Shown: in pieces, positions 1 to 5,877 of the stretch
Layout of the letters: every line of letters starts with the position of its first letter
Numbering within the stretch: position 1 is the stretch's first letter
NCBI GenBank assembly: GCA_002392325.1
Contig: DGGS01000095.1
Location: 1-5,877, forward strand
Length of the DNA stretch: 5,877 nt
From: Bacteroidales bacterium UBA3868
Lineage (GTDB): Bacteria; Bacteroidota; Bacteroidia; Bacteroidales; WCHB1-69
Reading direction: 5' to 3'
The notes under the pieces: model-generated
Told to the model about the DNA's origin: nothing
The model's input: only the letters and a program-made list of their open reading frames with translations
The model's database searches: none
Made by a program: the position numbers and the translations under genes

Positions 1-8
1 TTATTATT

Positions 9-884
9 ATGAAAACAAACAATGTGTTTATCAATCCGTTAACGGACTTTGGCTTCAAGCGTGTCTTTGCCAGCGAGGAGAACAAGGACATCCTCATCGC
101 TTTTCTCAACGACTGCATCTCCGATCATGTGGGGGTTATCCGTGAGATCCGGTTCCTGTCCTCCGAGCATATCGGGCTTGCTGAGGCGGAGAAGAAACTG
201 ATTTTCGACATCTACTGCACCAACGAGCGAGGCCAGCGGTTCATCATCGAGATGCAGCGTGCGCGTCAGGACTACTTCGCCGACAGGGTGATCACATACA
301 TCAGCCGCATCATCAGCAATGAGGCCAGTCGCGGTGCGCGTCGGTACGACATCCCGCCGGTTTATTCGTTCAATATCCTCGACTACAACGCCCCGGAGTT
401 TATGGGCAGGGAGGAATATTTCTGGGCGGTGCACCTGAGGGACAACCAGAACCGAATTTTTTCGAAGAAAATCATCCTGTTTTTCATGGAATTGTCTAAA
501 TTTGCAGCGCAGTTTCCGGATGAGAGGTCTCCGGCCTACAAGTGGGGCTACGCCCTGAAGAACATGTCAAGGATGTCGCTCAAGGACATGCCCGAGGAGG
601 CGGGGGAGTTCCGGAAGTTGTTTGAAGTATGTCAAATGTCAAGACTCACAACTATGGAAAAGAATGATTACGAGAAGAGTATATTGGAATACGAGGATGT
701 TCAGGATGCCTTGGAGTGCATGCGCCGGCACTCGTTGCAAGAGGGCTTTGAGCAAGGAATACAACAAGGTAAAGAAGCGCTCCTACAAACGGCGCATAAC
801 CTGTTGGAATTAGGGCTTCCTCTCACCGATGTGGTTAAAGCTACAGGCCTGAGCGAGGAGGAGATACTCGCTCAAAGCACCTAA
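9..884 (+). CDS. Rpn-family PD-(D/E)XK nuclease/transposase-like protein
   Basis: Complete 291-residue protein of the Rpn/'PD-(D/E)XK nuclease family transposase' group, which is very common in Bacteroidota. E. coli Rpn relatives are DNA endonucleases that promote RecA-independent recombination, so a cytoplasmic DNA-cleaving role is inferred here. What is seen: the family N-terminus NPLTDFGFKRVF (residues 9-20); a catalytic core with D67 in the strand FDIYC and E81-x-Q83 in IIEMQRA, giving the D-x13-ExQ form of the PD-(D/E)XK site; then the conserved segment at 89-105 (YFADRVITYISR). Residues 246-254 show glycines every four positions (GFEQGIQQG), and the tail LGLPLTDVVKATGLSEEEI (269-287) resembles the short C-terminal helix-turn-helix-like motif usual in this family. 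The catalytic residues are intact and no frameshift is visible, so it may be active. The start is the first ATG, only 8 bases into the window, so its promoter is outside. No terminal inverted repeats or partner transposase genes are visible. Confidence 0.88.
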   Translation: MKTNNVFINPLTDFGFKRVFASEENKDILIAFLNDCISDHVGVIREIRFLSSEHIGLAEAEKKLIFDIYCTNERGQRFIIEMQRARQDYFADRVITYISRIISNEASRGARRYDIPPVYSFNILDYNAPEFMGREEYFWAVHLRDNQNRIFSKKIILFFMELSKFAAQFPDERSPAYKWGYALKNMSRMSLKDMPEEAGEFRKLFEVCQMSRLTTMEKNDYEKSILEYEDVQDALECMRRHSLQEGFEQGIQQGKEALLQTAHNLLELGLPLTDVVKATGLSEEEILAQST

Positions 885-1027
885 TTGGACGTTAGCATTT
901 TTCCCGATGGCCAACAGCCAAAGGCTTTTCATCCCCATGCCACTCTTTCGCCAACTCCCCTCACAACAAATCCCCAACAGCACATTTTTTTTTGTATATT
1001 TGCGGCCCTTAATAGAGAAATTATATT
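885..1027. other. Intergenic region between the nuclease and BatA-like genes
   Basis: This 143-bp gap holds no supportable gene. A weak hairpin at 916-926 (stem AGCC/GGCT, loop AAA) runs into four T residues and could be a poor terminator for the upstream nuclease gene, but a four-pair stem is too short to call with confidence. A run of nine T residues at 985-993 sits directly before the promoter-like element. A short open frame beginning at 907 crosses the real BatA start in another frame and has no protein-like features. Confidence 0.5.
995..1002 (+). promoter_or_regulatory. Bacteroidota-type -7 promoter element (TATATTTG)
   Basis: TATATTTG matches the Bacteroidota sigma-ABfr -7 consensus TAnnTTTG exactly and ends 25 bases before the ATG of the BatA-like gene. 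No TTTG-like -33 box is seen about 20 bases upstream, so the call rests on the -7 box and its position. It implies that the BatA-like gene has its own promoter, separate from the nuclease gene. Confidence 0.5.
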
Positions 1028-3109
1028 ATGGCTTTCGCAAATCCTCTACTACTCATAGGCCTCGCCGCTATCCTTGTGCCGATCATCATACATCTGTTCA
1101 ACTTCAGACGCTATAAGACGGTTTATTTCTCCAATGTGAAAATGTTGGAGGACATCAAGAAAAAGACCAAACGGGAGCAGACCATCCAGCAGCTCATCGT
1201 GCTGGCGCTCCGCATCTTGGGTATTGCTGCCCTGGTGCTCGCCTTCGCACAACCCTTCATCCCCGCCAACGGGCAGAAGAATAAACAAGGCAACCTCGTG
1301 ACTGTTTTCCTCGACAACTCCTACTCCATGGAGGCCAACAGTGAGAACAGCGCCTTGCTGTATGATGCTATCGACGCTGCCAAAGCCATCGTGAACGCCT
1401 TCGACTTCTCCGACGACTTCGTGCTCACCACCCAGAACTTCTCTGGTGAGGAGTCGCATATCCTCAACCGAGACCAGATGCTCGAAATGCTTGACCAGCT
1501 GAAGATTTCTTCCAACAGCCACGCTTTCGACGACATTCTGGCCTTTGAGAAAAACACCTGCACCAACTCCCAGAAAAGCAATATAGTCCATTACTATATA
1601 TCGGATTTTCAGCAGAATAATTTTGATATCGCCAAACTGAAAACCGACAGCAGCACCAACACATTTCTGATCCCCATGCCTTTTGAGGAGCGCAGCAATG
1701 TGGGTATTGACAGTTGCTGGTTCCTTTCCCCGGTATTCAAAGTGGGCAACCAAGTAACGCTGATGGCCCGCGTGCACAACTACGGAAGCAAAGACCTCAA
1801 CATGCTGCCCGTGAAACTGTATGTGAACGACAAGCAAAAAGCCATCGCCGCCATTGACCTGAAAGCGGGCGACTACATCGACTGCCGCATGACTTACAGC
1901 ATTGACGAGACGGGCACCCAATGCGCGCGCCTGGTCATTGAGGACTCCCCCATCACTTTTGACGACGAACTGTTTTTCACCTATACAGTTACCGACAACA
2001 CCAACATCATTGCCATCCAAGACAAGGAAAACAACCGTTTCCTGCAATCCCTCTACGGGAAAGATTCTGTATTCAACTATCAGGCAATGCCTTACACACA
2101 AGTCAATTACACCTTGCTGAAAAACTGCGATGTGGTGATTTTAAGTGAAGTTCCCAAACTCTCATCCGGTTTGGCTGATGAGTTGTCGAAGTTCGTCAAG
2201 AGCGGTGGCACACTGCTGGTATTCCCCGCCAAAGAGATGGACAAGAGTTGCAAACAATTCCTGAGCAACCTGGGCAGCGGCACCTTCGGTTCGCTGGTGA
2301 AGAAAGAACTGAAATGCAGCGGAATCAACACCGAAAGTATCTATTTCAAAGGTGCTTTGGAAAACCAGAACGAGCATCTGGACATGCCTGTCACCTTGCA
2401 GCATTATACTATTGGCAGTGGGAAAAGCGGCAGCGAGACCATCATGCTGTTGGAGGACGGTTCACCGTTATTGAGCGTTTATCCGGTGGAAAAGGGCAAG
2501 GTTATCCTTTCCGCCGTGGCCATGAATGACGAATATGGCAACGCGCACCGCCACGCATTGGAGTTTGTGGCCCTGCACAACATCGGCATCATGAGTGCCA
2601 TGCAAGGCAAGCTCTACAACATTATCGGCACCGACCAGATGCAATCTATCCCGCTACGCAGCAATTCCGGCGACGGCAGCATCTCGTTGAAAGCCCGAAA
2701 ATCCAAAATGGAATTCATCCCCGAACAACGCAGTTTGGGCAACGAAACCGCCCTCTATTTCCACGACCAGGTACAAGACGGTGGTTTCTATGACATCCTG
2801 AAAGACGGTGCCGTCATTGGAACTTTGGCCTTCAACCAAAACCGCAAGGAATCGGACCTCAACTGCTACACGGAGAGCGACCTTAAAAAGATGGCAAAGG
2901 CCTCCGGAGAAAACCTTGATGTAATCAGTGCTGACACCAAGAACATTGCCAAAAGCATCACCGACAAACTCAACGGCAAGCCCTTATGGCTGTACTTCCT
3001 CATACTCTCCCTACTCTGCTTCCTCGCCGAAATCGCCGTGCTGAGATTCTGGGGAAAACCCAGGGCGCTGAACGAGGAACGGGTAGCGAAAAAAAATGAT
3101 GAGCGATAA
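1028..3109 (+). CDS. BatA-domain / VWA-like inner-membrane protein
   Basis: Complete 693-residue membrane protein of the BatA ('aerotolerance regulator' N-terminal domain) group found throughout Bacteroidota. The precise role of stand-alone members is unknown; the name comes from the Bacteroides aerotolerance (bat) operon, and an envelope function is inferred. Seen in order: a first membrane segment at about 6-23 (NPLLLIGLAAILVPIIIHLF), immediately followed by the family signature FNFRRYKTVYFSNVKML (24-40); a second membrane segment at about 55-78; a VWA-like domain at about 90-220 whose MIDAS-type DxSxS motif is D96-N-S98-Y-S100 and whose later strand has ISDFQ (191-195); a long beta-rich region; a segment at about 325-425 that resembles a class I glutamine-amidotransferase-like fold (DVVILSEVPKL, then SGGTLLVFPA) without an evident catalytic Cys-His pair; and a C-terminal membrane segment at 652-672 followed by a basic tail. 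The bulk between residues 79 and 651 is probably periplasmic. MoxR, DUF58 or BatB-E genes are not in the window. The start is the first ATG downstream of a promoter-like element and gives the family N-terminus directly. Confidence 0.88.
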   Translation: MAFANPLLLIGLAAILVPIIIHLFNFRRYKTVYFSNVKMLEDIKKKTKREQTIQQLIVLALRILGIAALVLAFAQPFIPANGQKNKQGNLVTVFLDNSYSMEANSENSALLYDAIDAAKAIVNAFDFSDDFVLTTQNFSGEESHILNRDQMLEMLDQLKISSNSHAFDDILAFEKNTCTNSQKSNIVHYYISDFQQNNFDIAKLKTDSSTNTFLIPMPFEERSNVGIDSCWFLSPVFKVGNQVTLMARVHNYGSKDLNMLPVKLYVNDKQKAIAAIDLKAGDYIDCRMTYSIDETGTQCARLVIEDSPITFDDELFFTYTVTDNTNIIAIQDKENNRFLQSLYGKDSVFNYQAMPYTQVNYTLLKNCDVVILSEVPKLSSGLADELSKFVKSGGTLLVFPAKEMDKSCKQFLSNLGSGTFGSLVKKELKCSGINTESIYFKGALENQNEHLDMPVTLQHYTIGSGKSGSETIMLLEDGSPLLSVYPVEKGKVILSAVAMNDEYGNAHRHALEFVALHNIGIMSAMQGKLYNIIGTDQMQSIPLRSNSGDGSISLKARKSKMEFIPEQRSLGNETALYFHDQVQDGGFYDILKDGAVIGTLAFNQNRKESDLNCYTESDLKKMAKASGENLDVISADTKNIAKSITDKLNGKPLWLYFLILSLLCFLAEIAVLRFWGKPRALNEERVAKKNDER

Positions 3110-3127
3110 TATAAATAATTCTTCTTT

Positions 3128-3154
3128 CTCATATACCTCATGCATCTCATGCAC
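3128..3154 (+). repeat. Three degenerate 9-bp tandem repeats
   Basis: Three contiguous 9-mers read CTCATATAC, CTCATGCAT and CTCATGCAC, sharing CTCAT at the start of each unit; the second and third differ only at the last base. They lie 20 bases upstream of the TATCTTTG promoter-like box, so the last unit overlaps the place where a -33 element would sit. They could be a regulator binding site, a small slippage-generated repeat, or chance in a low-complexity stretch. Confidence 0.4.
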
Positions 3155-3174
3155 CAACTTCACATCTTTTCCCC

Positions 3175-3182
3175 TATCTTTG
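3175..3182 (+). promoter_or_regulatory. Bacteroidota-type -7 promoter element (TATCTTTG)
   Basis: TATCTTTG matches the TAnnTTTG -7 consensus of Bacteroidota and lies 37 bases before the ATG of the putative lipoprotein gene. No clear TTTG -33 box is present at the usual spacing; the 9-bp repeats occupy that area. It suggests independent transcription of the lipoprotein gene. Confidence 0.45.
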
Positions 3183-3219
3183 CCTCCGACGAAAACATTA
3201 ACACCTAAAACATACCATT

Positions 3220-3726
3220 ATGAAAAAAAAGACATTCTATTTAATTCTGGTTTGGGCTGTGTTTTTATTTGTGTGCTGTGAAAAGACAACTATCAGTCCG
3301 GAAAATAAGGACTTCGGATTATTGCTGGAAGAGCCGATTGACACCTTTCATCAAAGAACATTTCTCGGACCGTATGGAGCCCCAATTGCCATAACGAGAG
3401 AACAATATAGATTTCTAGGTTCTTGGCGTTTTTTTGATGAATATGGAGAGTCCGATGATTTTTATTGCTTTTGCATCAATGACACATGTTATCACACCCA
3501 GTTTTACAATGGGACCTTGGTATTCGAATCCCATTTAAAATATTCTGTGATTGGGGATTCTATTGTTATCACCAATGAAAATCCTTGGCCGGGCGAGGAA
3601 CCTTTTACAAAGCATAAGTATTATTTCAATGGTAAAGATACACTTACCATTGAAAAATTTCAGAAATACGATCTGGATGTATCCCCTCCAATTTACTATG
3701 ATGTACATTTAAAAAGAGTTTATTAG
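3220..3726 (+). CDS. Putative small lipoprotein with lipocalin-like GxW motif, function unknown
   Basis: I do not recognise this 168-residue protein as a named family. The N-terminus is a clear export signal: three lysines (2-4), a hydrophobic stretch at 5-18, then tandem cysteines C19-C20 followed by EK. The run FVCC is a poor match to a canonical lipobox, since position -1 would be Cys, so lipidation at C20 is likely but not certain. The mature part has LGSWRFF (66-72), whose G67-S-W69 resembles the GxW strand-A motif of lipocalin-like proteins, then alternating short beta-like strands ending in VHLKRVY; a small beta-barrel is inferred. Three further cysteines lie close together as C83-x-C85-x4-C90 and could form a disulfide outside the cytoplasm. 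The gene is visibly more AT-rich than the BatA-like and pepD genes flanking it, consistent with recent acquisition or weak selection. The ATG at 3220 gives the complete signal sequence. An upstream ATG at 3096 is in another frame and overlaps the preceding gene. Confidence 0.72.
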   Translation: MKKKTFYLILVWAVFLFVCCEKTTISPENKDFGLLLEEPIDTFHQRTFLGPYGAPIAITREQYRFLGSWRFFDEYGESDDFYCFCINDTCYHTQFYNGTLVFESHLKYSVIGDSIVITNENPWPGEEPFTKHKYYFNGKDTLTIEKFQKYDLDVSPPIYYDVHLKRVY

Positions 3727-3728
3727 GT

Positions 3729-3776
3729 ATGAAAAAAATATTGTTGATGTTTTCAGCATTACTGATATACACTTAA
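3729..3776 (+). pseudogene. 15-codon signal-peptide-like mini-ORF, possible gene remnant
   Basis: Two bases after the lipoprotein stop, an ATG opens a 15-residue frame, MKKILLMFSALLIYT, ending in TAA. It looks just like the start of a Bacteroidota secreted protein or lipoprotein (basic n-region, then hydrophobic core) but stops before any cleavage site or mature domain. The tight spacing suggests a second gene formerly in the same unit whose body has been lost. Only 21 bases remain before the pepD start, so the remainder must have been deleted rather than merely frameshifted. A short translated leader or chance are the alternatives. Confidence 0.35.
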
Positions 3777-3797
3777 ACTTTTAAATCCAATAAAAAA

Positions 3798-5255
3798 ATG
3801 AACAAAGACTTATTGAAACTGTATCCCCACGATTTGTGGGAGAATTTTGCAAACCTTTGCGACTGCCCGCATCCTTCCAAACACGAAGATGCTGCCATCA
3901 AATGGATGAAACAATGGGCAAAGGACCACAAGGTGAAAGTGGAACAAGACAAGACCGGCAACCTGCTGTTCACGGTTCCCGCCACCAAAGGCATGGAGAA
4001 ATGCACGCCTGTCATTCTGCAAGGCCACACCGACATGGTGCCGCAAGCCGACGATCCGAAATTCGACTTCCTGAAGAACCCCATCGAGCCCATCATTGAC
4101 AAGGGCTGGGTGCGCGCCAACAGAACCACCCTCGGTGCCGACAACGGTGTCGGCGTGTGCGCCGCATTGGCATGCGTGACCACTCCGGGCGTGAAACACG
4201 GCCCGCTGGAGATTCTGGTCACCATTGACGAGGAAACCGGCATGACCGGTGCTTTCGGATTGAAGAAAGGTTTTGTGAAAGGCAAAATCCTCATCAATCT
4301 GGACTCTGAGACGGAAGGTGAAATGTATGTGGGTTGCGCCGGCGGTATGGATGCCAACTTCGAGCGCAAATACACCACCATGCCCACTCCTGCCGACATG
4401 AAGGGCTTCCAGCTGACCGTTACGGGTCTGCACGGCGGCCACTCCGGCATGGACATCAACCTGGGACGCGCCAACGCCAACAAGATTGCCGTGCGCTTCC
4501 TCACCAAAGCCGTTAAGGAATACGGCGCATGTGTAGCCAGCGTCTGTGGCGGCAGTTTGCGCAACGCCATCCCGCGTGAGGCCATGGCTGTTTTAGCCGT
4601 TCCCGCCAAGAAAGCCACCGCTTTCAAGACCTTCGCCAAGAAGTTCGAAACCATGGTCAAAGCCGAGTTCTCCGCCACGGAAGAGAACATGTCCGTGACT
4701 GTGAAAGCCGTTGACACTCCGAAGAAGGTGATCCGCACCAAGGCCCAGAACCAGTTCCTCAACATGATTTTCGCCATCCCCAACGGCGTGCTCCGCATGA
4801 GCGACTCCATGGAGAATCTGGTGGAAACCTCCAACAATGTGGCAGCCATCAAGGCCGAAAATGGTGTCATGTCCGCCATCTGCCTGCTTCGCAGCTCCGT
4901 TGACAGCGCTAAGGATGCCCTCGGCGACAGAATGACCGCCATCGCCGAACTCGCCGAATGCGGCATCGAACTCACGGGCGCTTACCCAGGTTGGAAACCC
5001 AATATGGAATCTCCGATTCTCAAGACCTGCCAAAAGGTTTACAAGAAAAAATTCAATCAGGATCCCAAGATCATGGCTATCCATGCCGGTTTGGAATGCG
5101 GCCTCTTCGGCTCATGCTATCCCGACTGGGATATGGTTTCCTTCGGCCCCACCATCGAGCACCCGCACTCTCCCGTTGAGCGCGTGAACATCGACTCCGT
5201 GGGCAAATTCTTCGATTTCCTCGTGGAAGTGCTCGCCAATGTGCCGAAGAAATAA
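3798..5255 (+). CDS. pepD: Aminoacyl-histidine dipeptidase (PepD, peptidase family M20C)
   Basis: Complete 485-residue cytosolic metallo-dipeptidase that hydrolyses Xaa-His dipeptides such as carnosine and other dipeptides, feeding peptide-derived amino acids into metabolism. The length is normal for the family. The di-zinc site is intact: H77 and D79 in QGHTDMV, bridging D115 in LGADNGVGV, general base E145 and ligand E146 in IDEETGMTGA, D169 in NLDSETEG, and the final ligand H457 in IEHPHSPVERV. These sit at a constant offset of about four residues from the Vibrio PepD positions as I recall them. The lid/dimerisation domain occupies roughly 200-390, with the characteristic GLHGGHSGMDINLGRANA (210-227). 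HAGLECGLF (429-437) belongs to the returning catalytic domain. No signal peptide is present. The ATG at 3798 begins the usual family N-terminus and follows an A-rich stretch (AATAAAAAA) instead of a Shine-Dalgarno. Base composition is clearly richer in GC than the lipoprotein gene just upstream. The gene ends in a strong terminator at 5279-5309. Confidence 0.96.
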   Translation: MNKDLLKLYPHDLWENFANLCDCPHPSKHEDAAIKWMKQWAKDHKVKVEQDKTGNLLFTVPATKGMEKCTPVILQGHTDMVPQADDPKFDFLKNPIEPIIDKGWVRANRTTLGADNGVGVCAALACVTTPGVKHGPLEILVTIDEETGMTGAFGLKKGFVKGKILINLDSETEGEMYVGCAGGMDANFERKYTTMPTPADMKGFQLTVTGLHGGHSGMDINLGRANANKIAVRFLTKAVKEYGACVASVCGGSLRNAIPREAMAVLAVPAKKATAFKTFAKKFETMVKAEFSATEENMSVTVKAVDTPKKVIRTKAQNQFLNMIFAIPNGVLRMSDSMENLVETSNNVAAIKAENGVMSAICLLRSSVDSAKDALGDRMTAIAELAECGIELTGAYPGWKPNMESPILKTCQKVYKKKFNQDPKIMAIHAGLECGLFGSCYPDWDMVSFGPTIEHPHSPVERVNIDSVGKFFDFLVEVLANVPKK

Positions 5256-5278
5256 TGATTATTCATCATTCTACGATT

Positions 5279-5309
5279 AAAGGAAGCACCGGAAAGTGCT
5301 TCCTTTTTT
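5279..5309 (+). terminator. Rho-independent terminator after pepD
   Basis: A perfect 11-pair stem (AAAGGAAGCAC at 5279-5289 with GTGCTTCCTTT at 5296-5306) closes a 6-base loop CGGAAA, and the 3' arm continues as six T residues (5304-5309). It starts 23 bases after the pepD stop. It separates pepD from topB, and the opposite strand lacks a long T tract, so it is directed at + strand transcription. A weaker AT-rich 6-pair hairpin (5254-5270) overlaps the stop codon and is probably incidental. Confidence 0.9.
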
Positions 5310-5347
5310 GTTTTAATGCCCCACGATGAAAACATCCTGATATTTAT

Positions 5348-5354
5348 TATTTTT
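5348..5354 (+). promoter_or_regulatory. Near-consensus -7 promoter element upstream of topB
   Basis: TATTTTG resembles the TAnnTTTG -7 box but is one base short; the 8-base alignment ending at the same G (TTATTTTG) has one mismatch. It lies 20 bases before the topB ATG, downstream of the pepD terminator, where a promoter is needed. No TTTG -33 box is seen at the proper distance, so this is tentative. Confidence 0.3.
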
Positions 5355-5374
5355 GCAGCCAAAAACAAAATATC

Positions 5375-5877
5375 ATGATTGTTTGCATAGCAGAAAAACC
5401 AAGTGTGGCCAGAGACATCGCCAAAGTGCTGGGTGCCAACCAGTCACATGACGGCTATATGGAAGGTAACGGGTATCAGGTAACCTGGACATTCGGTCAT
5501 CTGTGCACCTTGAAAGAACCACACGACTACACCCCGATGTGGAAACCATGGGCTTTGAGCCGTTTGCCCATGATTCCTCCACGATTTGGCATAAAACTGA
5601 TTGACAGCGATTCCATCCGCAAACAGTTCGGTGTCATTGAAAAACTGATGCAGAACGCCGAACGAATCGTCAACTGCGGTGATGCCGGCCAAGAAGGCGA
5701 ACTCATCCAACGATGGGTGATGCAAAAGGCGCGCGCCACCTGTCCTGTCTCACGCCTTTGGATCTCCTCATTGACTGAAGAGGCCATCCGCGAGGGCTTC
5801 TCCACGCTCAAGGACCAATCGGCATACCAATCCCTATACGAAGCGGGACTGTGCCGCGCCATCGGCGACTGGCTGCT
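5375..5877 (+). CDS. topB: DNA topoisomerase III, N-terminal part (cut by window end)
   Basis: The first 167 codons of a type IA DNA topoisomerase, of a usual total of roughly 600-700 residues. The enzyme relaxes negative supercoils and decatenates DNA by single-strand passage, helping to resolve replication and recombination intermediates. The toprim domain begins at the N-terminus with IAEKPSVARDIA (5-16), where E7 is the conserved toprim glutamate; GNGYQVTWTFGHLCTLKEP (31-49) is the typical topoisomerase III follow-on. The metal-binding motif is GDAGQEGELIQRW (102-114): D103 and E107 are kept, but the second Asp of the usual DxDxE is G105 and the usual Arg is Q106. LWISSLTEEAIREGF (128-142) and GLCRAIGDWL (158-167) lead towards the next domain; the active-site tyrosine lies beyond the window. 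The ATG at 5375 puts the toprim strand at residue 2, as in known TopB proteins. A plasmid- or conjugative-element-type TopB cannot be excluded, but no mobile-element genes adjoin it here. Confidence 0.93.
   Translation, partial: MIVCIAEKPSVARDIAKVLGANQSHDGYMEGNGYQVTWTFGHLCTLKEPHDYTPMWKPWALSRLPMIPPRFGIKLIDSDSIRKQFGVIEKLMQNAERIVNCGDAGQEGELIQRWVMQKARATCPVSRLWISSLTEEAIREGFSTLKDQSAYQSLYEAGLCRAIGDWL

Larger units (their letters stand above)
3110..3219. other. AT-rich intergenic region upstream of the lipoprotein gene
   Basis: This 110-bp gap is AT-rich and carries no supportable gene. It contains three adjacent 9-bp repeat units (3128-3154) and a promoter-like TATCTTTG (3175-3182), listed separately. 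I see no convincing terminator hairpin for the BatA-like gene here, so some read-through into the lipoprotein gene is possible. Confidence 0.5.

Noticed and set aside
916..929. Possible terminator after the nuclease gene (AGCC-AAA-GGCT then T's)
   Set aside because: The stem has only four pairs and a three-base loop, too weak to call as a terminator; it is mentioned only in the intergenic entry.
907..1116. A 69-codon + strand frame across the nuclease-BatA gap
   Set aside because: It overlaps the BatA-like start in another frame, spans the promoter-like box, and its translation shows no signal peptide or domain.
1049..2101. A 350-codon open frame on the minus strand opposite the BatA-like gene
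   Set aside because: It is rich in Val, His and Gly as expected from reverse-complemented codons, has no motif, and is covered by a well-supported + strand gene.
3096..3281. A 61-codon + strand frame overlapping the ends of the BatA-like and lipoprotein genes
   Set aside because: It is a shadow in a different frame that reads through the repeat and promoter region, with a low-complexity Ser/Thr/Phe translation.
3739..3746. TATTGTTG as a pepD promoter -7 box
   Set aside because: It has one mismatch to TAnnTTTG at a core T, lies inside the mini-ORF, and no -33 box accompanies it; in an AT-rich stretch such matches arise easily.
3773..4975. A 400-codon open frame on the minus strand opposite pepD
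   Set aside because: It lies entirely antisense to a confidently identified gene. Its Ser/Leu/Met-rich translation has no recognisable domain and follows from pepD codon bias.
1..5877. The five genes as one new functional system or operon
   Set aside because: Separate promoter-like elements, a strong terminator between pepD and topB, gaps of 71-143 bp and unrelated functions argue for independent neighbouring genes.

Overview
The window looks like ordinary chromosome from a member of the Bacteroidota, most likely the order Bacteroidales. The evidence is a Bacteroidota-type Rpn/PD-(D/E)XK transposase-nuclease, a BatA-domain membrane protein, TAnnTTTG-like promoter elements, AT-rich start regions without clear Shine-Dalgarno sequences, and a DNA topoisomerase III whose toprim motif reads GDAGQEGE. 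I recall that last form from Bacteroides proteins. I cannot name a genus or species.

All five substantial genes lie on the + strand. In order: (1) 9-884, an Rpn-family PD-(D/E)XK nuclease; (2) 1028-3109, a 693-residue BatA/VWA-type inner-membrane protein; (3) 3220-3726, a small AT-rich putative lipoprotein with a lipocalin-like GxW motif, followed two bases later by a 15-codon signal-peptide-like mini-ORF (3729-3776); (4) 3798-5255, a complete aminoacyl-histidine dipeptidase (PepD, M20C); (5) 5375-5877, the N-terminal 167 codons of DNA topoisomerase III (TopB), cut by the window end.

The gaps are 143, 110, 71 and 119 bp. Promoter-like -7 elements precede genes 2, 3 and (weakly) 5, and a strong intrinsic terminator follows pepD. 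The genes therefore look like several short transcription units, not one operon, and their functions (mobile nuclease, envelope protein, lipoprotein, peptidase, topoisomerase) do not form an obvious pathway.

No stretch above 300 bp lacks a gene. I see no tRNA, rRNA, CRISPR array, insertion-sequence ends or riboswitch. I do not find a convincing new multi-gene system. The parts most worth a second look are the AT-rich 3110-3797 island, with its orphan lipoprotein, truncated signal peptide and 9-bp tandem repeats, and the altered toprim motif of topoisomerase III.
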